From Tetragonia tetragonoides (taxonomy: Eukaryota; Streptophyta; Magnoliopsida; Caryophyllales; Aizoaceae), in contig CM076147.1 of NCBI GenBank assembly GCA_038025085.1, forward strand, positions 11,032,501 to 11,096,500: a stretch of DNA of 64,000 bases, written 5' to 3'. A program made the translations under genes and the position numbers. The number at the start of each line of letters is the position of its first letter. The first letter of the stretch is position 1. The notes below the pieces were generated by a model. That model had not been told where the DNA came from. It worked only from the letters and a program-made list of their open reading frames with translations, and ran no database searches. Shown here in pieces: positions 20,561-30,984 of the stretch.

Positions 20561-22684
20561 GTTCGATCTATTATGTTTATTTTCGATGGGGTTTTGCTGA
20601 AATTTTGTTGTGCGTTGTAATTCGAATTTTTGGCTCTATGGTTCAATTCTATGCGAAGTTGTTGTATGTTGATATTGATCTTGGCATATAGAAATTGCGA
20701 GTGAAAAATGGTTTCCTTTATTTTAGCTCTGAAATTATTGGCGTTTGAATCTAGATTTTTGGGTTCTGATTGTGAAGAGTTGCTACTGTTCTGAGATTTA
20801 GGTCTGCATTTGTTGAGTATGATTTTGCTCTGCTGTAATTGACGGGTTTATGATGAATTTTTGAATTCATTTTCTGAATGAGATTGTTGGTTCTGAAATT
20901 GGTGGTTTCCTTTTGGTCTGCTATATCAACTGTGCTTTGCAAACATTCTGAAATTTAGGTACTGTTGGTTGTGGGGATTGATTGTGTTCTGTTCTTGGAA
21001 AGATTCAGGCCTATTGAGCTACAATTTGTTCTGAAGTTCACTTATTAATACTGAAATTGTAGGTGACTGTGAGCTGGTGGATTGTGAAGGATTGGTGTGA
21101 ACCTGCTGCATTGTAAGTTTTTGCTCGAACCCTAAAATTTTGTTGACAATTGAAGGTCTCAAGTTCTTTGTTCTTTTTTGCTTAGATTTTGTTACCTTTT
21201 GTGTCGATTTGAATGGTTCTTTGTTTTGTAATCGTATGTCGTGTGACCTGAGCTGATGTGACTATTGATTTGAGTTTTTGTTTTGGTGAAATTTTGTTCC
21301 TTTCGCCTCCCTATTCAAGCACAGATATATAGAATTTATTGGGACTTTTATGCCTATATGTCTTTCCCTGTAACCACTAAGGAAAGCCCTGTAGGCTGTA
21401 GTCCATCTGAATGCTGGTCATGATGCTTGTATGACTATCATGAATAGGTTTCTGTTATGCATATACTTGAGGAAGTATTGTCGGATTTTGGAAAGTTAGA
21501 ACAAATGTTTGGTAGGCAAGGAAATTAGATAGCATTTTGAACTACAGTTAGTGTATTTTTATAGTTTCCCATTGTGGTGGTTTCATTTGAGTAGGAGTAG
21601 TACTCCGAGCATACCTGAAATGCTTTGTCTTTCTCAAGCTTAACCCTTGTCTCCTGCTGCTCACTTGCTGCTATGTTTGCTTCAGCAGACAACAGAGTAA
21701 TACACATCATATAGTTTTCAACTTATCATACTGTGTTTTTTTCTTATGTTAGTATAACTTAATCACTTATGATTGCGGTCAAATGAATTGATATAAGGTT
21801 GAAGGTTGTTAAAAGCTTGGCCTAATCCATTTCTTTTATTGGTAATTGGATAGTCATAGTTGCCAGTTGCCAGTTGCCGTAGATCTCGTAGCCCGGGGTT
21901 TGTTTTCTGTTTTCCAAATTCCGCATTGTCCTGTAGTAAGTTAAGTTGACTTGCAACTCAGTTGGAGGATTATTTACTAGCTCTATAATGTCTCTGATTT
22001 GGAGTCCTTTCCAGTTTGCCTTTCTCATCCTTTCTTCATATCTTATTTTACTAGTAGATTCTTTTCTGGGGCTGAAAAGGCATGCTGCTTCACGATCAAC
22101 GTATTTTCATGCTTCCCATGTGGTGTCATAAGGTACTCTCTAGATTCGAGTTTCACATGTAAACACGCTACTTATTTGAGTAGTAATGGATCGAGAGAAA
22201 ACAATATAATGCTTTTACTGAATTTATATTGTTTTGGAATTGACTTTTTTGTTGTTGTTATTGTTGTTGTCTCTAATTTATCAGATAAGAGGACGAGTGC
22301 ACATAATGCCTTCTTAAACTGTGATAAACATCGTCATAGTCACAACTCACAATAATGCTCCTGCTTGGTGGTTCTGCGGCTGAATTGAAGTGCATTTGTA
22401 TTTGCTGCTAGCTTTTTATAATATCCCTTTTGGGTTATTTTATACACTTGCAACTTGCAAGACCCCTCAAAAGCCATGTTCTTGGCGAGCTATTTATATT
22501 TTGCATAGTTACTATTTTATACTTTCACATATACTTTTTATTTATAAGACTCTTATTCACTATAAGTTGTGTATGAAAGTTACGAGCAGCCAACTTTAGC
22601 TTAAATGAATAAATATTTTTGTATTGTATTGTTCAGATGATACCATTGCATTCAACTATTTTTAATTTTTTTTTGATAAAGAAG

Positions 22685-22930
22685 AGTATCTACGACGGGT
22701 GCTTATTTGCAACCGTAGTAGTAAGTATAGAATCTACGACGGGTAAAAAATACAACCGTGGTAAAAAACCGGCAAACTACTACGGTTCCGCGCTAGAACC
22801 GTCGTAGATATTACTTTCTACTACGGTTCATGAACCGTCGTAGATGAATATACTTACTACGTCGGCCGCAAACACTACGGTTGCTTCTTGGACCGAAACC
22901 GTAGTAGTATGTGTGTTTGACCCGTGGTAG
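22685..22930. repeat. CACTA subterminal repeats, right cluster
   Basis: Dense copies of CTACGACGG / CTACTACGGTT and their complements, the counterpart of the left cluster. Confidence 0.8.
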
Positions 22931-22954
22931 TATGCTGTTTCTGCACTAGTGAGG

Positions 22955-23066
22955 CGTACGTGGCATCCCATATGTCAAATCTCATTTGTGCCACGTGGCA
23001 AGTTTTAGAAGCGTTGCACTGGCAAGTTTTAGAAGCGTTGCACTGTGTTTTAATAGTAAGGTAAGA
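22955..23066 (-). repeat. Helitron 5' end with a 24-bp tandem duplication
   Basis: The plus strand shows GGCAAGTTTTAGAAGCGTTG plus CACT twice in a row (22997-23020, 23021-23044). The adjacent CCACGTGGC (22991) is a word often found near Helitron 5' ends. The element's 5' TC lies at 23066. Confidence 0.6.
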
Positions 23067-24400
23067 TTTAAAATAAGTTTTCTATTTTTATCGCGAATAA
23101 CAAATATATTATTTTAAAAGAGCATTTGCGGTAAAATGGTATTTATTGGTATCAAAAGTGGGATGCCGGTAACATTTTGGTACTAAAAGTCTATTTATTT
23201 AATTTTTTGTTTTGAGGTTTACTTAACATGCAACCAATTACATGCAAATCTATGAAAAAAACAAGCATACAATCAATCAATAGAAATCAAAGCAATTAAA
23301 GCAATGGAAGCGATTCAATAAATCCATGGCTTCAGGATTAGGGGAATTTACAATAACAAAAACCAACCAAAACAATATAGAAAACAATAAAGATGGAGAC
23401 TTTAATTATAAAACATGCAAAGATTGATTTATTTCATCATCGCCTTAGGATACCCGACATGGTCGACGATCGCTTCGATTTAGAAGCCTTAGGAGCTATG
23501 TTGCAGAAAACCCAATCTTTCAGATCTATAGGTGACCCGACGTAGGACTAGGAACAATGATTTGAAGGGGTTTATGCGACTTGTATGTGTGGATAATAAA
23601 TGTGTTTGAATGTATGCTTGGGAGATTTAGTGAAGGGTACGTTTCGGGAACTCTCTTTGATCTCACAAGGATGCTCTCAAAGTTCTAGATTTTATGCTCT
23701 CTAGATTTTGAGATGTATCTGTATTAGTCTGTACGGATCTCTCTTATGAATATGGGGTTTCACCAGGGTATCTATAGGCAAAAAAAGATAAAATTTTGAG
23801 ATCCAAAAATGGATCGAAACCCGGGAGCAAACGGGCGCCAAAAGGCGCTGGTTCTCGTCCTCATGTGCCGGTTTGGTGCATCACAAGGGGTGTTCGGCGC
23901 CAGCTCGATGTTGGCCCTCGTCATGGAAACGTCGATTCGTCTGATTTGGGTCAGACCCAATTCGACGAGTTATATCGCACGTTTCAGATTTTTACTATTT
24001 GGACTGTCCCAATTGACTTGGAAAGATTCCAAATTGTTCTAAAGCCAATTTGAGAACGAAGACTAATTAAAATAAGCCTAGCAAAGATTGAATTGCAATA
24101 CTGCTCATTGTTTAGCCCAATCGAAATTATCAACTATTTCTTCTATTATCATCGGGGTCTACTCACGAGGTAAACATGGTTCCAGGTGCTAAACTTGTAT
24201 ACGAATGGAGAAATATTAGTTTACCTACCGGATAGTCTACCCGGATGATGTATGCATTGATGATTGATTGGATTTTAATATTTTCTTTTTTAAGTTGAAA
24301 ATGGATTATTTGAGTCCCAATGTACAAACTTATTTTCTTGTCCACATCACCCGAATAGACTTCCCGATGGGTAGAAAAAGCATTCTCCTATATGAATCTG
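23067..24400 (-). other. Unassigned region, possible old LTR remnant
   Basis: No gene. On the minus strand around 23700-23790 there is a TATA-like GCCTATAGATACC followed by a leader-like stretch with AGAGAG and TTTGAGAGCATCC words, resembling a gypsy LTR. I could not find a second copy or a PBS, so the call is weak. Confidence 0.25.
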
Positions 24401-24404
24401 AATC

Positions 24405-24829
24405 ATCATGAGTACTTCAGTGGTAGCCGGTAGGATTGGAGTAATACATAGGCCATGGAGTGGAAATATTGCAGCAGATCATTTAGCAAAACAAGGGCTG
24501 GAAAGAACAGAGCCGTTCGTGGCGTGGCTTTAGTGCACTGCCGTGAAGAGTGGTTGAAACAGGGGTAATACATGGCTGGGAAATGAGTTGTTTCTTAGGG
24601 GTTCAGTAGTTAGATGCATCTTGTATAGTTGGAGTGGGTAACTTTATGTTTTGCTTTCTGAATGTTTTGTGCCTTTACTTAAGCAAATGATAGGTAATCT
24701 CTCTCTCAACCCTTCATAGAAGGTGGGGGAGTGGAGGTTACGTGATGCTGTTAATGGGTATTGGCGTTTTGGTGTAATTTGGACTCTTGATTCATTAATA
24801 AAATTACACCATAATTATCAAAAAAAAAA
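24405..24829 (+). mobile_element. 5'-truncated LINE (3' end with RNase H tail)
   Basis: Translation from about 24441 gives VIHRPWSGNIAADHLAKQG followed by LERTEPFVAWL and a stop. This is the C-terminal RNase H segment of plant L1-type LINEs (pattern HxxR/W-x-GN-x-xAD-x-LA). A 3' UTR follows and ends in an A10 tract at 24820-24829. The 5' end is truncated, as usual for LINEs; the exact left edge and target duplication were not found. Confidence 0.55.
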
Positions 24830-24905
24830 TGATGCTCCCTTGCAACAAAGTTTGAATTCTACTAGAGGGACTTCTAATGGATATTTTAATTTGTTCATAG
24901 CTAAA

Positions 24906-25134
24906 ATGACAAGAAAAGATAACCGAGGAGGTGTGATTGAGTGGTAGGGACTCATTCATCCTTAACCAAGGTCGAGGGTTCGAATCTCGTCTTGGGCATG
25001 GAGCATCTTTAATTTCCTTGGCCAGATGTCCCACCCTTTGAGGTGCATACAAGCCAGCGTGAGAAAATAGTCACTGTAGTCGATGGTGGATACCCTTGAT
25101 CGTGAACCAACAAAAAAATGTCAAGAAAAGATAA
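24906..25134 (+). mobile_element. tRNA-derived SINE with target duplication
   Basis: The body at 24923-25117 has a pol III A box (GTGATTGAGTGG, 24933) and B box (GGTTCGAATC, 24977), a tRNA-unrelated part and a short A-tail. It is flanked by 17-bp direct repeats (24906-24922 and 25118-25134) that differ at one base (ATGACAAG / ATGTCAAG then AAAAGATAA). SINEs use LINE machinery; the long, nearly perfect target duplication shows a fairly young insertion. Confidence 0.9.
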
Positions 25135-25500
25135 TTTGTTATTTTTGTGCTTCCTTTGTCTTTCATCTATCATTTTCTTATTTGATGTGAGATTGTTAAC
25201 AACGACATACCATTCCCAACTTCTTAAGAGTGTCATCATGCCAATACAAAGAACGCCATGAGGCTACACCAAGAGCGTCTTACACCATAACACCCCTCAT
25301 CTTTTTAGATGATTTGAGAGAACGAAATAGTCATATGCCAAGGTGTATAGCACCAAGATAGCAAGAAAGCAAAGCTAGAACTCAAAACCAAGCAACAAAG
25401 TCTACCTCTTTGTTTAATCCCTGCTTAGCCCATCCGCTGTGAAATTATACTCCTTGAGCGATGAACTATGCTCACTTTCGACCACCACTCCAACGAACTC
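25135..25500. other. Non-coding spacer
   Basis: About 370 bp without recognisable gene or element. Confidence 0.4.
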
Positions 25501-25509
25501 GTTCTATAA

Positions 25510-25735
25510 TTTTTTTTTTGTTTATAAAACAACCTTTTATAATGTTTTCGTTTTCCAACAACCACCTAAACTCATATTTCGATCAATTATGAATCTAGAG
25601 TCACAAAAATGGTCGTTAGGTTTTTTTTTTTGTTACAATAGGTTCGTAATTGTCTGGATATGAGTTTAATTAGGTGATTGTTGGAAAACAAAACATCTTA
25701 AAATGTGGTTTAATAAACAAAATAATTATTAGAGG
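25510..25735. mobile_element. Foldback / MITE-like inverted repeat
   Basis: Two arms of about 90 bp form an imperfect inverted repeat (25510-25600 and 25637-25735), including TTTTCCAACAACCACCTAAA against its complement near 25675. The loop is under 40 bp. It has no coding capacity. Target duplication and family not determined. Confidence 0.6.
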
Positions 25736-26029
25736 TGATTTTATAACAAAAAAAAAAGTTTTTAAAAGGTGATTTTTCGGGGGAAAAAATCCACTTTTAT
25801 TGTTTTATTTTCCACTTAGGGTGTGGGTTTTAAGAATGAAGGGAAGTGAAGTGAACACCAAAGAAAATTGAAGTAAACTGATTACTATTTGAGAGGAAAA
25901 AAGTATTTTTAAAACTAAACATCATTGAATTTAGCTGAAATAAAAATTACCGAAATAAACTGACCCAAACATAATTTACGAGTAAACTCTAAGGAAATTA
26001 ACATCATTGAGGAAAGAAATGTTAAATGT

Positions 26030-26245
26030 TTGGCAAACTTAGTGGTAGTTGTAGTTGTAGTTATAGTTGTACTTGTCAAATGTTAAAAGAGAAAATAAAT
26101 TAGTAGAAATTGTAAAAAAAATTGCTACAAAATGCTAATAAACTAGTTGTAATTATAGTTGCAGTTGTAGGTCAAAGCTACTATGGATAACTTTAAAAAA
26201 AATAAGTTGTAAATGTAGTTGCAAATAGAAAAAAATCTGGCAAAT
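26030..26245. repeat. GTTGTA-type simple repeat
   Basis: Interrupted runs of AGTTGTAGTTGTAG at 26044-26080, 26149-26172 and 26206-26228, separated by AT-rich DNA. Non-coding low complexity. Confidence 0.7.
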
Positions 26246-26379
26246 TGTTAGATACTCCTAGCAGATAGTTCAAACCACTAGGTGCAACTTTCAAATTTTA
26301 ACTTTGATTGAAAAACTACTTGTTTGTGTCAAAGATAATCGAATTAGTCTAGGAAATTGAAAAACTAGTTGTTTGTGTG

Positions 26380-27179
26380 TTGATGTGCTTGGTACTTAGG
26401 GGTCACAAGCAACCGTGAGGGGCAGTCCTACGACCCTTAAAAAGGTCCTAAATAAGGTCGGGACTATCTTAGAGCAGGCCGCTCCCCATTCGAACCTACC
26501 CTTCCACCCCCCAACACCGGCTCGGTCAAAAGGCGGACACTTATCAACAGTGACAGTTATTGCAAATACGTATTCGAATACTTCAACAGAGAGCAACACA
26601 AGCAAGCATAAAAGAAAACTTTAAAAGAGCATGATTTAGGAAGGAATGCTAAACATATTTCATTTGATTATGATCAGGCATACATTCGATTCAGAGCATA
26701 AAAAATAAAAGGGATAGAAGCAATTATACCTCACAATAAGGCGCAATTGCTGAGTGGCTGGGTTACACGCTCGAAGAGCCTAAGTTAACAATCTACTCCT
26801 AAGCTACACTACTCTAAAATCTACTTTTTGACTTCTTATCAATATGAGCTCTGCTGCCTTGTTCTTTTGTTCTTCTTTGTATTTATAGGGGTTTGAGATA
26901 ACTGTCCATGATCTAGTAGTTCTTCTGTCTGTCCACTTTCTTCATGTTAGTGTCCAACTTCCCCCACGTCTTCCACTTCTCCTGGTTTCCTTCGTATTCT
27001 CCTTATTTGACTAATACTTATACCTAGCCATTCGTACAACTGCTTTTCATATATATATATATATATGAGTCTTTTATTTTACAAGGATTCTTCAAAAGTC
27101 TTTAATTTCTTTTTGACTTTGACTTTTGTTGACCAATTTATCTACTGTATTATAAGTCCAATTTATTTCGTGTATAACA
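26380..27179 (-). repeat. 3' LTR of the Tat-lineage element
   Basis: The right edge is clear: the minus strand reads PPT AGGGGGGCAGT then TGTTATACACGAAAT (start at 27179). A TATA box TATAAATA sits at 26880-26887 on the minus strand in CCCCTATAAATAC. The left edge is estimated near 26380, where simple-repeat DNA ends; it could not be fixed because the other LTR is outside the window. Confidence 0.6.
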
Positions 27180-27191
27180 ACTGCCCCCCTA
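27180..27191 (-). promoter_or_regulatory. Polypurine tract of the Tat-lineage element
   Basis: Minus strand TTAGGGGGGCAGT directly before the 3' LTR, the primer site for plus-strand synthesis. Confidence 0.7.
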
Positions 27192-27340
27192 ATACATATA
27201 TAAACGTTTCGAGTTTATTTTGTATTATTTGTACTAGTGACGCTTCGTTTCCCCCGTTTTGATGTTACAGTTGCTTTTGCATGTGTCTTTTCATTGGTCA
27301 TGGGTAATCGTGCTTTTCAGTTAATGATGATTACCGCCCT

Positions 27341-27348
27341 TATATATA
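27341..27348 (+). promoter_or_regulatory. TATA box for the antisense gene
   Basis: TATATATA in CCCTTATATATATTCATCC, about 100 bp before the ATG at 27452. It is followed by a pyrimidine-rich leader (CTTTCTCTCTCTTCGTC). It lies just inside the element from the LTR and faces away from it, so the antisense gene appears to have its own promoter. Confidence 0.6.
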
Positions 27349-27451
27349 TTCATCCTTTAACTTCCTTACTTCCACTGCTTTCTCTCTCTTCGTCAAGAAA
27401 CCCCAATTCTTCAAGACTTTTCTCCATCAATCTTCATCGTTTCGTTCTTCG

Positions 27452-28331
27452 ATGGCCAATTCCGAACCTTTCCTTGATTTGAAAGATGTTGATAACCTCA
27501 AAAAGGCTAAAGATGTTGTTAATCTTTACAAAATAATAAAAGATTATCCGGATTTTTATCTTTCTTTGAGGCTTCAGTATCGAAATGTTGTGCTCTATCT
27601 CCTCCAGAACCTCCATTTTCTTCAACCGGCCTTCCTGGCTTTTCATTGGGTCCGAATTTCGATTCGAAGGTTTTTATGGAAGAAGACGAAATTTTCCTCT
27701 CTCGTTTCGATCAGGTTTTTCCTAATTTTCAATATTGTCGTTCTTTATTCCTTTCAGGTAGTGCTTTCGAACACGCATTCGTACATGCTGGAAATAAGCC
27801 CCTCCATGGTTGGGTAAACGAAATTATAAATACTTTCCCTCGAAAGTGGTTTGATCGTTTTAAAGATTTTCATGGTCGTTGGATGGACAATCAAATCTAT
27901 GATTTCATTCGTTTGGCTTTGTTTAAAACTATTCCTTTCGAAGCCAATGTTTCTCTTTCCATTTTGTTGTCATGGAGCCCCGCAGTTAATTGTTTTATTT
28001 CGGGTAGTGGCATTCAAACCGTTACTCTTGAAGACATAGCATTCTTCACCGGTTTGAGTCCTGATACATCATCTGTAGAGCTTAGTTATATTTGTTGTTC
28101 TCCTGCTGTCACAACGGAGTATTTTAGAATCTGCTTCTCTTCTGTTGGGTCAGAAACAATCTTGGACTGCACTGAATGCCCTTTTGTTTCACTCGGGCCC
28201 TGTTACGAAGGGAGAGGTTGTCCTTTTCTTAGTTTATGTCTTTAGTAGATTATGCATGGGGAAATCTTGTAACATAAGTCGAATTTTTCTTCCTTTAGCA
28301 GCCAATATAGCTTCAATGGAAAGTCCTATCC
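27452..28331 (+). pseudogene. Antisense gene, exon 1 first half: plant mobile domain N-terminus
   Basis: Starts at the ATG at 27452 (MANSEPFLDLKDVDNLKK). After a 1-nt frameshift near 27580 it continues in a second frame: SPPEPPFSSTGLPGFSLGP, MEEDEIFLSRFDQVF, WVNEIINTFPRKWFDRF and VTLEDIAFFTGLSPDTSSVE, the last being a plant mobile domain signature. After another shift near 28150 it gives GPVTKGEVVLFLVYVFSRL and ASMESPI, where an LTR element interrupts it at 28331. Plant mobile domain proteins of the MAIN/MAIL type act in nuclear silencing and genome stability; related domains are known in retrotransposons. Whether this protein ever counteracted or used silencing is speculation. Confidence 0.75.
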
Positions 28332-30969
28332 TATAATACCCAGTGTATTTTGAGTATTTTTCAGAAATGACTTATTACCTTATAAGGTGATATTATTTAA
28401 TTTCGGACTTATGTACGTATTTATTGATTAGATATATATGTGTGTTAGTTGTTTTGGTTAAAAATATGTGAAGAGTCCGGTTATGTCTAGAGTTTAGCTT
28501 CCACCGCCTCTCTCTTCTCTTATTAGTTAAGTGTCACCCTTTTTTTTTCTTTACCTTCCCAGTCCTTCTTCTTCCCCTTCTCACGCTCAAACCCGCACCA
28601 CCACGAACCATCACCACCAGGGTTCTCCGCCGCTGCCATCTCCTTCACTCCTTCTCCAAAACCTGTACTGCTGTTGCTGTAACTTTCCTGATGGGTTGTA
28701 TTCCTTACTGCTGAGGGTCGAATTTCGTGTTCTCTCTTCTCTGTTTTGTGCGGCCTTCTCCCCTGCTTTTCCCCTTTCACGTGAGCGCCACTGGTTGCTA
28801 CTGTTTCTGACCACCGCCAGGGCGCCGGGTGGGTTTCGGCCACCTGAATTGCTCACCCATGAAGTACTCACGACTCTTCTCTCTCTTCTTGTTGGTTTTC
28901 TTTCCAAAACCCTAAGCCCTAAATCGATTTGGGTATTTATTCATTTAATTTCTGAATTTGTTTTTAATGTATCTATTTTGTTTATACGCATATATGATGG
29001 ATGTTTGAGGATTGATTGGAGGATTTATGGTGCGTAATGGCTTTCGGTGGTTCGATTAGAGGTAACTACATCTATTACGTAGGGTTCATTTTACATTCGT
29101 TTTGAGCCTAACTATGTGTATATGTGATTGAATTCGCTTTGGTTGTGAATTGGGAATCTTATGATGTCATACTATAGTGATAATTGCTGAAGTATAGATT
29201 AGTTGGGTTACTAGGTGTGGGGAAATTGTACAATAACAGTAGTTTCTTGACTGTAGATTATGTTTTAGATTGAGAGCGTACGAATTGAATAAGCCAGGCT
29301 TCCAAAATCGGTTATTTAACTCTATTTGGTTATGTTACATATTACTTGCTTTATTAACTAGTTTAAAGATTATAAGATTATGATAGAGAGCTCAATGCTT
29401 TGGTAATTAAGTGAAGGAATTATGATCTAAGGTGCTGCAATTCAAATGTGTATTTGCTCATGGACAACATGTACTTGAATCTCTCATATTATTGTTCCTT
29501 GTTCAGCAATAGAGTTAGATAAACTAAACTATGCTTATTAGAGAAAAATGGGATCTTAATTAATAGCTTATTCTTGGAAGCCAAGTGGGATGTCTGCTTG
29601 TTGTACATAGACTATTACCTTGAGTAAATCATGTATACAGAACCTATATGAAGTATTTTGTTATGGGATGATAAACTAGATAGATAATGTGATATGTTTC
29701 AGTGTATTACATGTTTGGTTTTCTATTTGATAATAAAAAGTGTGCTCTTCTTTGATGTCAGAATCTAATGTCTTACGCTAGACAAAGGACAAAAGAATTT
29801 ATTTTAAGTCAAAGAGAAAAGAAAATAAATGTTAAAGTGCTATTGAGCTATGAGATACAAGTTTGAGTGGAACAACATGCGAGTACATGGATTGAACGAG
29901 ACGTTCAGTCATGAGAAGTTTTCATGATGCTAAAGCATAAGAAGCAAAAATGTTTTATATGAGCAAGAGTTGGTCAAATATGAGCTATCTAAGCAAGTAT
30001 GTGATGTATTGTGCTAATAGAAATGAAAAGCTACTTAAGCTACTAATAACGTAAATTGGAAGATGGCTCTGGGTAGTAGGAACCTATGGGTACTCCAGAT
30101 GTGTTATATGTGAGACGTCCCCAGAGCTTAGCTGCGGTCCCCAGTTGTGACCTAGCCCCCAGTTGTGGCTATGACCCCCAGTCGTGGTCAGCAGGTGTAG
30201 CACATTTGGCCCCCAGTTGTGGCTTGACCCCCAGTTGTGGTCAAGGGTTTAAACGCCCCCGAGATGCGGCGGCCCTAGGAACCTCTCCCTTATGCCCAGC
30301 TCAGTAATACAAGATTAATAATAAAAGCTTTCTTAAACTAGCAAGATAACCAGAGTTATAGAGGTTATCTAAAGATTGATAGTTGCTTATGTTTTGTGTA
30401 GGATTGATGATGTATCTTCAATGTAAATGCTATGGTATATATAGACGCAAAACAAGTAGATTAAAGTGTATATAGGAACTGAAGCATGCTTTATACGTTT
30501 AGACTTGATTTGAATTTAGAATGAGCTTTACGTACTAGATGTGAGTTACCAGCATTGCGGACGTTGCAAATTCTCATATTTTTGCAGATTGAAGTTTATT
30601 ATATACAGATGTCAGTGAGGAACGCTTTCAGATAGACGTACACGAAGAAATAGTAGTTTGTTCTTTTATTAAGATAATTAAGTTGTAATTAAATAGACCA
30701 CCTAGACTAATATTGAGATTATTGTTATTATTAGTTTTTCAGTTGAAGAACCTTGCACTCATTCGTATGAGTGAGTGTGGCGGTAACGCCCCGAATGTTA
30801 TTAGAGTCTTCCGCTGGGTTGTTGGATCTTGTTTTAATTTTTGTTAAGCTGGTTTTTATAAGCCTTATTAGGCTGGGTAGTGTGTTTACAAAAGGAACTC
30901 TGCCGGATTTTCGGCTCGAGTTTATTTATTTTCATTTATTTATTTTAGTAGAAAATTCGGGGTGTTACA
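28332..30969 (+). repeat. 5' LTR of the coding-free element
   Basis: 2638 bp. The first dinucleotide is TA instead of TG, a point mutation judged against the other LTR. Ends TTCGGGGTGTTACA. Contains a TATA box (TATATATA, 30436-30443) and a GTTGTGG-type tandem repeat. Differs from 33676-36314 by a few percent, so the insertion is old. Confidence 0.93.
30120..30250. repeat. CCCCAGTTGTGG tandem repeat in the LTR
   Basis: Five to six imperfect copies of CCCCCAGTTGTGGCTTGACC spaced 15-40 bp apart; the same array is present in the 3' LTR at about 35465-35595. GC-rich inside an AT-rich LTR, and upstream of the TATA box, so it could be a U3 enhancer array. Confidence 0.75.
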
Positions 30970-30970
30970 A

Positions 30971-30984
30971 AGTGGTATCAGAGC
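30971..30984 (+). promoter_or_regulatory. Primer binding site (tRNA-Met)
   Basis: AGTGGTATCAGAGCAG lies immediately after the 5' LTR; TGGTATCAGAGC pairs with the initiator tRNA-Met 3' end. Confidence 0.85.

Larger units (their letters stand above)
20009..22951. mobile_element. Non-autonomous CACTA (En/Spm) transposon
   Basis: 2943 bp with terminal inverted repeats CACTAGTGCA...TGCACTAGTG and a perfect 3-bp target duplication AGG (20006-20008 and 22952-22954), the CACTA hallmark. Both ends carry subterminal repeats with the core CTACTACGGTT or its complement (about 20038-20200 and 22685-22930), which bind transposase in this superfamily. There is no transposase ORF (TNPD/TNPA), so it depends on a partner. 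The interior looks like a captured host sequence. Confidence 0.9.
6003..23066 (-). mobile_element. Probable non-autonomous Helitron carrying two nested elements
   Basis: On the minus strand the element starts TCTTACCTTACTATTAAAAC (23066 leftward), soon followed by GCCACGTGGCAC, and ends with an imperfect GC hairpin and TACTAAACTAG at 6003. It is flanked by A on its 5' side and T on its 3' side, as expected for Helitron insertion into AT. Once the copia element (7325-18431) and the CACTA element (20009-22951) are removed, about 3 kb of Helitron remains, with no Rep/helicase or RPA ORF. Helitrons move by rolling-circle replication and need the enzyme in trans. The two ends are far apart and joined by inference, so the pairing is the main uncertainty. 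Confidence 0.55.

Noticed and set aside
23140..24400. LTR-like remnant with a TATA-like word on the minus strand
   Set aside because: No paired LTR, PBS, PPT or target duplication found; kept only as a low-confidence spacer note.
24923..25000. Possible tRNA gene
   Set aside because: A and B boxes are present, but no complete cloverleaf is apparent. The 17-bp target duplication and A-tail show a SINE.
27715..27757. Possible extra intron in exon 1 of the antisense gene (GT...AG)
   Set aside because: Only 43 bp, too short for a plant intron, and its translation keeps the frame.
28531..29037. 168-residue open frame, repeated at 33875-34381
   Set aside because: It lies wholly in the two LTRs, so the repetition comes from LTR duplication. 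It begins at GTG, not ATG, and the peptide is low complexity (Pro/Ser/Leu-rich).
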